Assembly (NCBI GenBank): GCA_033782935.1
Contig: JAWQEG010000488.1
Span: forward strand, 372,001-436,000
Source: Petrolisthes cinctipes
Taxonomy: Eukaryota > Arthropoda > Malacostraca > Decapoda > Porcellanidae
Length of the DNA stretch: 64,000 nucleotides
Reading direction: 5' to 3'
Position 1 is the stretch's first letter. Each line of letters begins with the position of its first letter. The translations under genes were made by a program, and so were the position numbers. The notes beneath the pieces were generated by a model. The model searched no databases. It saw nothing but the letters and a program-made list of their open reading frames with translations, and was not told the DNA's origin. Positions 21,275 through 34,340 of the stretch are shown here, one piece after another.

Positions 21275-24200
21275 GTGCTAGAATATTTTCAAAATATAGG
21301 CTAAAAACATGCTAAAAATCGATCTTTTAGGTGCCAAAAAGTCGATATCTCAAATTCAGTCCCAAAACACCCGAAAATTCGATATTTAGAGGTCCCAGAA
21401 GCGATCTGTACATGCCTACTCCGTGTTAGAGTATTTTCAAAATACATGCTCAAAACATACTGAAAATCGATCTTTTAGGTGCACAAAAGTCGATATGTGC
21501 ATGCATCTTCAGTACCCGTTTATATCTCAAATTCAGGCTCTAAACACCCGAAAATTCAATATTTTGGGGTCCCAGAAGCAATCTGTACATGCCTACTCAG
21601 TGTTAGAGTATTTTCAAAATACAGGCCCTAAACATGCTGAAAATCGATATTTTAGATGCCCAAAGTGAATATGTGCATGTATCTTCTGTACCCGTTTATA
21701 TCTCAAATTCAGGCTCAAAACACCCGAAAATTCAATATTTTGGGGTCCCAGAAGCAATCTGTACATGTCTACACAGTGCTAGAATATTTTCAAAATATAG
21801 GCTAAAAACATGCTAAAAATCGACATTTTAGGTGCCAAAAAATCGATATCTCAAATTCAGTCCCAAAACACCCGAAAATTCGATATTTAGAGGTCCCAGA
21901 AGGTATCTGTACATGCCTACTCCGTGTTAGAGTATTTTCAAAATACAGGCCAAAAACATACTGAAAATCGATCTTTTAGGTGCCCAAAAGTCGATATGTG
22001 CATGCATCTTCTGTACCCGTTTATATCTCAAATTCTGGCCCTAAACACCCGAAAATTCGATATTTAGGGGTCCCAGAAGGGATCTGTACATGCCTACTCC
22101 GTGTTAGAGTATTTTCAGAATTCAGGCCCAAAACATGCTGAAAATCGATATTTTTGGTACCCAAAGTCAATATGTGCATGTATCTTCTGTACCCGTTTAT
22201 ATCTCAAATTCAGGCTCAAAACACCCGAAAATTCAATATTTTGGGGTCCCAGAAGCAATCTGTACAGTGCTAGAATATTTTCAAAATATAGGCTAAAAAC
22301 ATGCTAAAAATCGATCTTTTAGGTGCCAAAAAGTCGATATCTCAAATTCAGTCCCAAAACACCCGAAAATTCGATATTTAGGGGTCCCAGAAGCGATCTG
22401 TACATGCCTACTCAGTGTTAGAGTATTTTCAAAATACATGCTCAAAACATACTGAAAATCGATCTTTTAGGTGCACAAAAGTCGATATGTGCATGCATCT
22501 TCAGTACCCGTTTATATCTCAAATTCAGGCTCAAAACACCCGAAAATTCGATATTTGGGGTCCCAGAAGCGATCTGTACATGCCTACTCCGTGTTAGAGT
22601 ATTTTCAAAATTCAGGCCCAAAACATGCTGAAAATCGATATTTTTGGTGCCCAAAGTCAATATGTGCATGTATCTTCTGTACCCGTTTATATCTCAAATT
22701 CAGGCTCAAAACACCCGAAAATTCAATATTTTGGGGTCCCAGAAGCAATCTGTACATGCCTACTCAGTGCTAGAATATTTTCAAAATATAGGCGAAAAAC
22801 ATGCTAAAAATCGATCTTTTAGGTGCCAAAAAGTCGATATCTCAAATTCAGTCCCAAAACACCCGAAAATACGATATTTAGGGGTCCCAGAAGCGATCTG
22901 TACATGCTTACTCCGTGTTAGAGTATTTTCAAAATACATGCTCAAAACATACTGAAAATCGATATTTTAGATGCCCAAAGTCAATATGTGCATGTATCTT
23001 CTGTACCCGTTTATATCTCAAATTCACGCTCAAAACACCCGAAAATTCAATATTTTGGGGTCCCAGAAGCAATCTGTACATGCCTACACAGTGCTAGAAT
23101 ATTTTCAAAATATAGGCTAAAAACATGCTAAAAATCGACTTTTTAGCTGCCAAAAAATCGATATCTCAAATTCAGTCCCAAAACACCCGAAAATTCGATA
23201 TTTAGAGGTCCCAGAAGGTATCTGTACATGCCTACTCCGTGTTAGAGTATTTTCAAAATACAGGCCAAAAACATACTGAAAATCGATCTTTTAGGTGCCC
23301 AAAAGTCGGTATGTGCATGCATCTTCTGTACCCGTTTATATCTCAAATTCTGGCCCTAAACACCCGAAAATTCGATATTTTGCGGTCCCAGAAGCTATCT
23401 GTACATGCCTACTCCGTGTTAAAGTATTTTCAAAATTCAGGCCCAAAACATGCTGAAAATCGATATTTTTGGTGCCCAAAGTCAATATGTGCATGTATCT
23501 TCTGTACCCGTTTATATCTCAAATTCAGGCTCAAAAGACCCGAAAATTCAATATTTTGGGGTCCCAGAAGCAATCTGTACATGCCTACTCAGTGCTAGAA
23601 TATTTTCAAAATATAGGCTAAAAACATGCTAAAAATCGACATTTTAGGTGCCAAAATATCGATATCTCAAATTCAGTCCCAAAACACCCGAAAATTCGAT
23701 ATTTAGAGGTCCCAGAAGGTATCTGTACATGCCTACTCCGTGTTAGAGTATTTTCAAAATACAGGCCAAAAACATACTGAAAATCGATCTTTTAGGTGCC
23801 CAAAAGTCGATATGTGCATGCATCTTCTGTACCCGTTTATATCTCAAATTCTGGCCCTAAACACCCGAAAATTCGATATTTAGGGGTCCCAGAAGGGATC
23901 TGTACATGCCTACTCCGTGTTAGAGTATTTTCAAAATTCAGGCCCAAAACATGCTGAAAATCGATATTTTTGGTACCCAAAGTCAATATGTGCATGTATC
24001 TTCTGTACCCGTTTATATCTCAAATTCAGGCTCAAAACACCCGAAAATTCAATATTTTGGGGTCCCAGAAGCAATTTGTACAGTGCTAGAATATTTTCAA
24101 AAAATAGGCTAAAAACATGCTAAAAATCGATCTTTTAGGTGCCAAAAAGTCGATATCTCAAATTCAGTCCCAAAACACCCGAAAATTCGATATTTAGGGG

Positions 24201-25865
24201 TCCCAGAAGCGATCTGTACATGCCTACTCCGTGTTAGAGTATTTTCAAAATACATGCTCAAAACATACTGAAAATCGATCTTTTAGGTGCACAAAAGTCG
24301 ATATGTGCATGCATCTTCAGTACCCGTTTATATCTCAAATTCAGGCTCAAAACACCCGAAAATTCGATATTTTGGGGTCCCAGAAGTGATCTGTACATGC
24401 CTACTCCGTGTTAGAGTATTTTCAAAATTCAGGCCCAAAACATGTTGAAAATCGATATTTTTGGTGCCCAAAGTCAATATGTGCATGTATCTTCTGTACC
24501 CGTTTATATCTCAAATTCAGGCTCAAAACACCCGAAAATTCAATATTTTGGGGTCCCAGAAGCAATCTGTACATGCCTACTCAGTGCTAGAATATTTTCA
24601 AAATATAGGCGAAAAACATGCTAAAAATCGATCTTTTAGGTGCCAAAAAGTCGATATCTCAAATTCAGTCCCAAAACACCCGAAAATTCGATATTTAGGG
24701 GTCCCAGAAGCGATCTGTACATGCCTACTCCGTGTTAGAGTATTTTCAAAATACATGCTCAAAACATACTGAAAATTGATATTTTAGATGCCCAAAGTCA
24801 ATATGTGCATGTATCTTCTGTACCCGTTTATATCTCGAATTCAGGCTCAAAACATCCGAAAATTCAATATTTTGGGGTCCCAGAAGCAATCTGTACATGC
24901 CTTCACAGTGCTAGAATATTTTCAAAATATACGCTAAAAACATGCTAAAAATCGACATTTTAGGTGCAAAAAATCGATATCACAAATTCAGTCCCAAAAC
25001 ACCCGAAAATTCGATATTTATAGGTCCCAGAAGGTATCTGTACATGCCTACTCCGTGTTAGAGTATTTTCAAAATACAGGCCAAAAACATACTGAAAATC
25101 GATCTTTTAGGTGCCCAAAAGTCGATATGTGCATGCATCTTCTGTACCCGTTTATATCTCAAATTCTGGCCCTAAACACCCGAAAATTCGATATTTTGGG
25201 GTCCCAGAAGCGATCTGTACATGCCTACTCCGTGTTAGAGTATTTTCAAAATTCAGGCCCAAAACATGCTGAAAATCGATATTTTTGGTGCCCAAAGTCA
25301 ATATGTGCATGTATCTTCTGTACCCGTTTATATCTCAAATTCAGGCTCAAAACACCCGAAAATTCAATATTTTGGGGTCCCAGAAGCAATCTGTACAGTG
25401 CTAGAATATTTTCAAAATATAGGCTAAAAACATGCTAAAAATCGACATTTTAGGTGCCAAAAAATCGATATCTCAAATTCAGTCCCAAAACACCCGAAAA
25501 TTCGATATTTAGAGGTCCCAGAAGGTATCTGTACATGCCTACTCCGTGTTAGAGTATTTTCAAAATACAGGCCAAAAACATACTGAAAATCGATATTTTA
25601 GGTGCACAAAAGTCGATATGTGCATGCATCTTCTGTACCCGTTTATATCTCGAATTCTGGCCCTAAACACCCGAAAATTCGATATTTTGGGGTCCCAGAA
25701 GCGATCTGTACATGCCTACTCCGTGTTAGAGTATTTTCAAAATTCAGGCCCAAAACATGCTGAAAATCGATATTTTTGGTGCCCAAAGTCAATATGTGCA
25801 TGTATCTTCTGTACCCGTTTATATCTCAAATTCAGCCTCAAAACACCCGAAAATTCAATATTTTG

Positions 25866-25893
25866 GGGTCCCAGAAGCAATCTAGAATATCTA
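25866..25893 (+). repeat. Altered B2/C1 junction with doubled XbaI motif
   Basis: The usual junction aatctgtacagtgctagaat is replaced by a short direct repeat, atctagaat twice, so tctaga occurs twice in about 15 bp. The same altered junction is present near 32149-32176, 42701-42728 and 45184-45211. It is rare enough to serve as a marker of shared descent for those four places. Confidence 0.88.
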
Positions 25894-28057
25894 GAATATT
25901 TTCAAAATATAGGCTAAAAACATGCTAAAAATCGATCTTTTAGGTGCCAAAAAGTCGATATCTCAAATTCAGTCCCAAAACAACCGAAAATTCAATATTT
26001 AGGGGTCCCAGAAGCGATCTGTACATGCCTACTCCGTGTTAGAGTATTTTCAAAATACATGCTCATAACATACTGAAAATCGATCTTTTAGGTGCACAAA
26101 AGTCGATATGTGCATGCATCTTCAGTACCCGTTTATATCTCAAATTCAGGCTCAAAACACCTGAAAATTCAATATTTTGGGGTCCCAGAAGCAATCTGTA
26201 CATGTCTACACAGTGCCAGAATATTTTCAAAATATAGGCTAAAAACATGCTAAAAATCGACATTTTAGGTGCCAAAAAATCGATATCTCAAATTCAGTCC
26301 CAAAACACCCGAAAATTCGATATTTATAGGTCCCAGAAGGTATCTGTACATGCCTACTCCGTGTTAGAGTATTTTCAAAATACAGGCCAAAAACATACTG
26401 AAAATCGATCTTTTAGGTGCCCAAAAGTCGATATGTGCATGCATCTTCTGTATCCGTTTATATCTCAAATTCTGGCCTTAAACACCCGAAAATTCGATAT
26501 TTTGGGGTCCCAGAAGCGATCTGTACATGCCTACTCCGTGTTAGAGTGTTTTCAAAATACATGCTCAAAACATACTAAAAATCGATCTTTTAGGTGCACA
26601 AAAGTCGATATGTGCATGCATCTTCAGTACCCGTTTATATCTCAAATTCAGGCTCAAAACACCCGAAAATTTAATATTTTGGGGTCCCAGAAGCATTCTG
26701 TACATGCCTACTCAGTGTTAGAGTATTTTCTAAATACAGGCCCAAAACATGCTGAAAATCGATATTTTAGATGCCCAAAGTCAATATGTGCATGTATCTT
26801 CTGTACCCGTTTATATCTCAAATTCTGGCACAAAACCCCTGAAAATTCAATATTTTGGGGTCTCAGAAGCAATCTGTACATGCCTACACAGTGCTAGAAT
26901 ATTTTCAAAATATAGGCTAAAAACATGCTAAAAATCGATATTATAGGTGCCAAAAAATCGATATCTCAAATTCAGTCCCATAACACCAGAAAATTCGATA
27001 TTTAGAGGTCCAGGAAGGTATCTGTACATGCCTACTCCGTGTTAGAGTATTTTCAAAATACAGGCCAAAAACATACTGAAAATCGATCTTTTAGGTGCCC
27101 AAAAGTCGATATGTGCATGCATCTTCTGTACCCGTTTATATCTCAAATTCTGGCCCTAAACAACCGAAAATTCGATATTTTGGGGTCCCAGAAGCGATCT
27201 GTACATGCCTACTCCGTGTTAGAGTATTTTCAAAATTCAGGCCCAAAACATGCTGAAAATCGATATTTTTGGTGCCCAAAGTCAATATGTGCATGTATCT
27301 TCTGTACCCGTTTATATCTCAAATTCAGGCTCAAAACACCCGAAAATTCAATATTTTGGGGTCCCAGAAGCAATCTGTACAGTGCTAGAATATTTTCAAA
27401 ATATAGGCTAAAAACATGCTAAAAATCGACATTTTAGGTGCCAAAAAATCGATATCTCAAATTCAGTCCCAAAACACCCGAAAATTCGATATTTAGAGGT
27501 CCCAGAAGGTATCTGTACATGCATACTCCGTGTTAGAGTATTTTAAAAAAACAAGCCAAAAACATACTGAAAATCGATCATTTAGGTGCCCAAAAGTCGA
27601 TATGTGCATGCATCTTCTGTACCCGTTTATATCACAAATTCTGGCCCTAAACACCCGAAAATTCGATATTTTGGGGTCCCAGAAGCGATCTGTTCATGCC
27701 TACTCCGTGTTAGAGTATTTTCAAAATTCAGGCCAAAACATGCTGAAAATCGATATTTTTGGTGCCCAAAAACAATATGTGCATGTATCTTCTGTACCCG
27801 TTTATATCTCAAATACAGGCTCAAAACACCCGAAAATTCAATATTTTGGGGTCCCAGAAGCAATCTGTACATGCCTACTCAGTGTTAGAGTATTTTCAAA
27901 ATACAGGCCCAAAACATGCTGAAAATCGATATTTTAGATGCCCAAAGTCAATATGTCCATGTATCTTCTGTACCCGTTTATATCTCAAATTCAGGCTCAA
28001 AACACCCGAAAATTCAATATTTTGGGGTCCCAGAAGCAATCTGTACATGCCTACACA

Positions 28058-31000
28058 GTGCTAGAATATTTTCAAAATATAGGCTAAAAACATGCTAAAA
28101 ATCGACATTTTAGGTGCCAAAAAGTCGATATCTCAAATTCAGTCCCAAAACACCCGAAAATTCGATATTTAGAGGTCCCAGAAGGTATCTGTACATGCCT
28201 ACTCCGTGTTAGAGTATTTTCAAAATACAGGCCAAAAACATACTGAAAATCGATCTTTTAGGTGCCCAAAAGTCGATATGTGCATGCATCTTCTGTACCC
28301 GTTTATATCTCAAATTCTGGCCCTAAACACCCGAAAATTCGATATTTAGGGGTCCCAGAAGGGATCTGTACATGCCTACTCCGTGTTAGAGTATTTTCAG
28401 AATTCAGGCCCAAAACATGCTGAAAATCGATATTTTTGGTACCCAAAGTCAATATGTGCATGTATCTTCTGTACCCGTTTATATCTCAAATTCAGGCTCA
28501 AAACACCCGAAAATTCAATATTTTGGGGTCCCAGAAGCAATCTGTACAGTGCTAGAATATTTTCAAAATATAGGCTAAAAACATGCTAAAAATCGATCTT
28601 TTAGGTGCCAAAAAGTCGATATCTCAAATTCAGTCCCAAAACACCCGAAAATTCGATATTTAGGGGTCCCAGAAGCGATCTGTACATGCCTACTCAGTGT
28701 TAGAGTATTTTCAAAATACATGCTCAAAACATACTGAAAATCGATCTTTTAGGTGCACAAAAGTCGATATGTGCATGCATCTTCAGTACCCGTTTATATC
28801 TCAAATTCAGGCTCAAAACACCCGAAAATTCGATATTTGGGGTCCCAGAAGCGATCTGTACATGCCTACTCCGTGTTAGAGTATTTTCAAAATTCAGGCC
28901 CAAAACATGCTGAAAATCGATATTTTTGGTGCCCAAAGTCAATATGTGCATGTATCTTCTGTACCCGTTTATATCTCAAATTCAGGCTCAAAACACCCGA
29001 AAATTCAATATTTTGGGGTCCCAGAAGCAATCTGTACATGCCTACTCAGTGCTAGAATATTTTCAAAATATAGTCGAAAAACATGCTAAAAATCGATCTT
29101 TTAGGTGCCAAAAAGTCGATATCTCAAATTCAGTCCCAAAACACCCGAAAATACGATATTTAGGGGTCCCAGAAGCGATCTGTACATGCTTACTCCGTGT
29201 TAGAGTATTTTCAAAATACATGCTCAAAACATACTGAAAATCGATATTTTAGATGCCCAAAGTCAATATGTGCATGTATCTTCTGTACCCGTTTATATCT
29301 CAAATTCACGCTCAAAACACCCGAAAATTCAATATTTTGGGGTCCCAGAAGCAATCTGTACATGCCTACACAGTGCTAGAATATTTTCAAAATATAGGCT
29401 AAAAACATGCTAAAAATCGACTTTTTAGCTGCCAAAAAATCGATATCTCAAATTCAGTCCCAAAACACCCGAAAATTCGATATTTAGAGGTCCCAGAAGG
29501 TATCTGTACATGCCTACTCCGTGTTAGAGTATTTTCAAAATACAGGCCAAAAACATACTGAAAATCGATCTTTTAGGTGCCCAAAAGTCGGTATGTGCAT
29601 GCATCTTCTGTACCCGTTTATATCTCAAATTCTGGCCCTAAACACCCGAAAATTCGATATTTTGCGGTCCCAGAAGCTATCTGTACATGCCTACTCCGTG
29701 TTAAAGTATTTTCAAAATTCAGGCCCAAAACATGCTGAAAATCGATATTTTTGGTGCCCAAAGTCAATATGTGCATGTATCTTCTGTACCCGTTTATATC
29801 TCAAATTCAGGCTCAAAACACCCGAAAATTCAATATTTTGGGGTCCCAGAAGCAATCTGTACATGCCTACTCAGTGCTAGAATATTTTCAAAATATAGGC
29901 TAAAAACATGCTAAAAATCGACATTTTAGGTGCCAAAATATCGATATCTCAAATTCAGTCCCAAAACACCCGAAAATTCGATATTTAGAGGTCCCAGAAG
30001 GTATCTGTACATGCCTACTCCGTGTTAGAGTATTTTCAAAATACAGGCCAAAAACATACTGAAAATCGATCTTTTAGGTGCCCAAAAGTCGATATGTGCA
30101 TGCATCTTCTGTACCCGTTTATATCTCAAATTCTGGCCCTAAACACCCGAAAATTCGATATTTAGGGGTCCCAGAAGGGATCTGTACATGCCTACTCCGT
30201 GTTAGAGTATTTTCAAAATTCAGGCCCAAAACATGCTGAAAATCGATATTTTTGGTACCCAAAGTCAATATGTGCATGTATCTTCTGTACCCGTTTATAT
30301 CTCAAATTCAGGCTCAAAACACCCGAAAATTCAATATTTTGGGGTCCCAGAAGCAATTTGTACAGTGCTAGAATATTTTCAAAAAATAGGCTAAAAACAT
30401 GCTAAAAATCGATCTTTTAGGTGCCAAAAAGTCGATATCTCAAATTCAGTCCCAAAACACCCGAAAATTCGATATTTAGGGGTCCCAGAAGCGATCTGTA
30501 CATGCCTACTCCGTGTTAGAGTATTTTCAAAATACATGCTCAAAACATACTGAAAATCGATCTTTTAGGTGCACAAAAGTCGATATGTGCATGCATCTTC
30601 AGTACCCGTTTATATCTCAAATTCAGGCTCAAAACACCCGAAAATTCGATATTTTGGGGTCCCAGAAGTGATCTGTACATGCCTACTCCGTGTTAGAGTA
30701 TTTTCAAAATTCAGGCCCAAAACATGTTGAAAATCGATATTTTTGGTGCCCAAAGTCAATATGTGCATGTATCTTCTGTACCCGTTTATATCTCAAATTC
30801 AGGCTCAAAACACCCGAAAATTCAATATTTTGGGGTCCCAGAAGCAATCTGTACATGCCTACTCAGTGCTAGAATATTTTCAAAATATAGGCGAAAAACA
30901 TGCTAAAAATCGATCTTTTAGGTGCCAAAAAGTCGATATCTCAAATTCAGTCCCAAAACACCCGAAAATTCGATATTTAGGGGTCCCAGAAGCGATCTGT

Positions 31001-34000
31001 ACATGCCTACTCCGTGTTAGAGTATTTTCAAAATACATGCTCAAAACATACTGAAAATTGATATTTTAGATGCCCAAAGTCAATATGTGCATGTATCTTC
31101 TGTACCCGTTTATATCTCGAATTCAGGCTCAAAACATCCGAAAATTCAATATTTTGGGGTCCCAGAAGCAATCTGTACATGCCTTCACAGTGCTAGAATA
31201 TTTTCAAAATATACGCTAAAAACATGCTAAAAATCGACATTTTAGGTGCCAAAAAATCGATATCACAAATTCAGTCCCAAAACACCCGAAAATTCGATAT
31301 TTATAGGTCCCAGAAGGTATCTGTACATGCCTACTCCGTGTTAGAGTATTTTCAAAATACAGGCCAAAAACATACTGAAAATCGATCTTTTAGGTGCCCA
31401 AAAGTCGATATGTGCATGCATCTTCTGTACCCGTTTATATCTCAAATTCTGGCCCTAAACACCCGAAAATTCGATATTTTGGGGTCCCAGAAGCGATCTG
31501 TACATGCCTACTCCGTGTTAGAGTATTTTCAAAATTCAGGCCCAAAACATGCTGAAAATCGATATTTTTGGTGCCCAAAGTCAATATGTGCATGTATCTT
31601 CTGTACCCGTTTATATCTCAAATTCAGGCTCAAAACACCCGAAAATTCAATATTTTGGGGTCCCAGAAGCAATCTGTACAGTGCTAGAATATTTTCAAAA
31701 TATAGGCTAAAAACATGCTAAAAATCGACATTTTAGGTGCCAAAAAATCGATATCTCAAATTCAGTCCCAAAACACCCGAAAATTCGATATTTAGAGGTC
31801 CCAGAAGGTATCTGTACATGCCTACTCCGTGTTAGAGTATTTTCAAAATACAGGCCAAAAACATACTGAAAATCGATATTTTAGGTGCACAAAAGTCGAT
31901 ATGTGCATGCATCTTCTGTACCCGTTTATATCTCGAATTCTGGCCCTAAACACCCGAAAATTCGATATTTTGGGGTCCCAGAAGCGATCTGTACATGCCT
32001 ACTCCGTGTTAGAGTATTTTCAAAATTCAGGCCCAAAACATGCTGAAAATCGATATTTTTGGTGCCCAAAGTCAATATGTGCATGTATCTTCTGTACCCG
32101 TTTATATCTCAAATTCAGCCTCAAAACACCCGAAAATTCAATATTTTGGGGTCCCAGAAGCAATCTAGAATATCTAGAATATTTTCAAAATATAGGCTAA
32201 AAACATGCTAAAAATCGATCTTTTAGGTGCCAAAAAGTCGATATCTCAAATTCAGTCCCAAAACAACCGAAAATTCAATATTTAGGGGTCCCAGAAGCGA
32301 TCTGTACATGCCTACTCCGTGTTAGAGTATTTTCAAAATACATGCTCATAACATACTGAAAATCGATCTTTTAGGTGCACAAAAGTCGATATGTGCATGC
32401 ATCTTCAGTACCCGTTTATATCTCAAATTCAGGCTCAAAACACCTGAAAATTCAATATTTTGGGGTCCCAGAAGCAATCTGTACATGTCTACACAGTGCC
32501 AGAATATTTTCAAAATATAGGCTAAAAACATGCTAAAAATCGACATTTTAGGTGCCAAAAAATCGATATCTCAAATTCAGTCCCAAAACACCCGAAAATT
32601 CGATATTTATAGGTCCCAGAAGGTATCTGTACATGCCTACTCCGTGTTAGAGTATTTTCAAAATACAGGCCAAAAACATACTGAAAATCGATCTTTTAGG
32701 TGCCCAAAAGTCGATATGTGCATGCATCTTCTGTATCCGTTTATATCTCAAATTCTGGCCTTAAACACCCGAAAATTCGATATTTTGGGGTCCCAGAAGC
32801 GATCTGTACATGCCTACTCCGTGTTAGAGTGTTTTCAAAATACATGCTCAAAACATACTAAAAATCGATCTTTTAGGTGCACAAAAGTCGATATGTGCAT
32901 GCATCTTCAGTACCCGTTTATATCTCAAATTCAGGCTCAAAACACCCGAAAATTTAATATTTTGGGGTCCCAGAAGCATTCTGTACATGCCTACTCAGTG
33001 TTAGAGTATTTTCTAAATACAGGCCCAAAACATGCTGAAAATCGATATTTTAGATGCCCAAAGTCAATATGTGCATGTATCTTCTGTACCCGTTTATATC
33101 TCAAATTCTGGCACAAAACCCCTGAAAATTCAATATTTTGGGGTCTCAGAAGCAATCTGTACATGCCTACACAGTGCTAGAATATTTTCAAAATATAGGC
33201 TAAAAACATGCTAAAAATCGATATTATAGGTGCCAAAAAATCGATATCTCAAATTCAGTCCCATAACACCAGAAAATTCGATATTTAGAGGTCCAGGAAG
33301 GTATCTGTACATGCCTACTCCGTGTTAGAGTATTTTCAAAATACAGGCCAAAAACATACTGAAAATCGATCTTTTAGGTGCCCAAAAGTCGATATGTGCA
33401 TGCATCTTCTGTACCCGTTTATATCTCAAATTCTGGCCCTAAACAACCGAAAATTCGATATTTTGGGGTCCCAGAAGCGATCTGTACATGCCTACTCCGT
33501 GTTAGAGTATTTTCAAAATTCAGGCCCAAAACATGCTGAAAATCGATATTTTTGGTGCCCAAAGTCAATATGTGCATGTATCTTCTGTACCCGTTTATAT
33601 CTCAAATTCAGGCTCAAAACACCCGAAAATTCAATATTTTGGGGTCCCAGAAGCAATCTGTACAGTGCTAGAATATTTTCAAAATATAGGCTAAAAACAT
33701 GCTAAAAATCGACATTTTAGGTGCCAAAAAATCGATATCTCAAATTCAGTCCCAAAACACCCGAAAATTCGATATTTAGAGGTCCCAGAAGGTATCTGTA
33801 CATGCATACTCCGTGTTAGAGTATTTTAAAAAAACAAGCCAAAAACATACTGAAAATCGATCATTTAGGTGCCCAAAAGTCGATATGTGCATGCATCTTC
33901 TGTACCCGTTTATATCACAAATTCTGGCCCTAAACACCCGAAAATTCGATATTTTGGGGTCCCAGAAGCGATCTGTTCATGCCTACTCCGTGTTAGAGTA

Positions 34001-34340
34001 TTTTCAAAATTCAGGCCAAAACATGCTGAAAATCGATATTTTTGGTGCCCAAAAACAATATGTGCATGTATCTTCTGTACCCGTTTATATCTCAAATACA
34101 GGCTCAAAACACCCGAAAATTCAATATTTTGGGGTCCCAGAAGCAATCTGTACATGCCTACTCAGTGTTAGAGTATTTTCAAAATACAGGCCCAAAACAT
34201 GCTGAAAATCGATATTTTAGATGCCCAAAGTCAATATGTCCATGTATCTTCTGTACCCGTTTATATCTCAAATTCAGGCTCAAAACACCCGAAAATTCAA
34301 TATTTTGGGGTCCCAGAAGCAATCTGTACATGCCTACACA
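28058..34340. repeat. Module Y' (6283 bp), extra copy of the M1 second part
   Basis: Starts follow Y of M1 at +6282, then +6283 after a 1-bp indel: C 28058, A2 28206, B2s 28383, C1 28549, A1 28697, B2 28873, C1 29049, A/B 29197, C2 29373, A2 29521, B2 29698, C2 29874, A2 30022, B2s 30199, C1 30365, A1 30513, B2 30690, C1 30866, A/B 31014, C2 31190, A2 31338, B2s 31515, C2 31681, A2 31829, B2 32006, C1 32171, A1 32319, C2 32496, A2 32644, A1 32821, B1 32998, C2 33174, A2 33322, B2s 33499, C2 33665, A2 33813, B2 33990, B1 34165. By eye I found only three differences from Y: ataggcg/atagtcg near 22796, aaaagaccc/aaaacaccc near 23537, and one C missing near 24968. Confidence 0.9.

Larger units (their letters stand above)
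17498..28057. repeat. Large module M1 (about 10.56 kb)
   Basis: Monomer starts, first part: C 17498, A2/C 17646, A1 17823, C2 18000, A2/B 18148, C2 18325, A2 18473, B/C 18650, A 18798 (167 bp), C1 18965, A 19113, B1 19290, C2 19466, A2s 19614, C1 19781, A1 19929 (178), B1s 20107, C1 20273, A1 20421, B1 20598, C2 20774, A2 20922, B2 21099, C1 21275, A1 21423, B1 21600, C2 21776. Second part (Y): A2 21924, B2s 22101, C1 22267, A1 22415, B2 22591, C1 22767, A/B 22915, C2 23091, A2 23239, B2 23416, C2 23592, A2 23740, B2s 23917, C1 24083, A1 24231, B2 24408, C1 24584, A/B 24732, C2 24908, A2 25055, B2s 25232, C2 25398, A2 25546, B2 25723, C1 25888, A1 26036, C2 26213, A2 26361, A1 26538, B1 26715, C2 26891, A2 27039, B2s 27216, C2 27382, A2 27530, B2 27707, B1 27882. 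It recurs at 34341. Confidence 0.88.

Noticed and set aside
22442..22669. Minus-strand open frames (also 28724-28951, 26063-26275, 27627-27872)
   Set aside because: They are the reverse complement of the same monomers, and copies match only because the modules are duplicated. Nothing in them is independent of the repeat.
26247..26897. Long open frames, here 216 codons, as possible repeat-protein genes
   Set aside because: The frame is made only of satellite monomers and recurs wherever A monomers adjoin. It often starts at GTG or an arbitrary ATG, ends at class junctions, and shifts with each B or C. No promoter, intron signal or non-repeat flank is seen.
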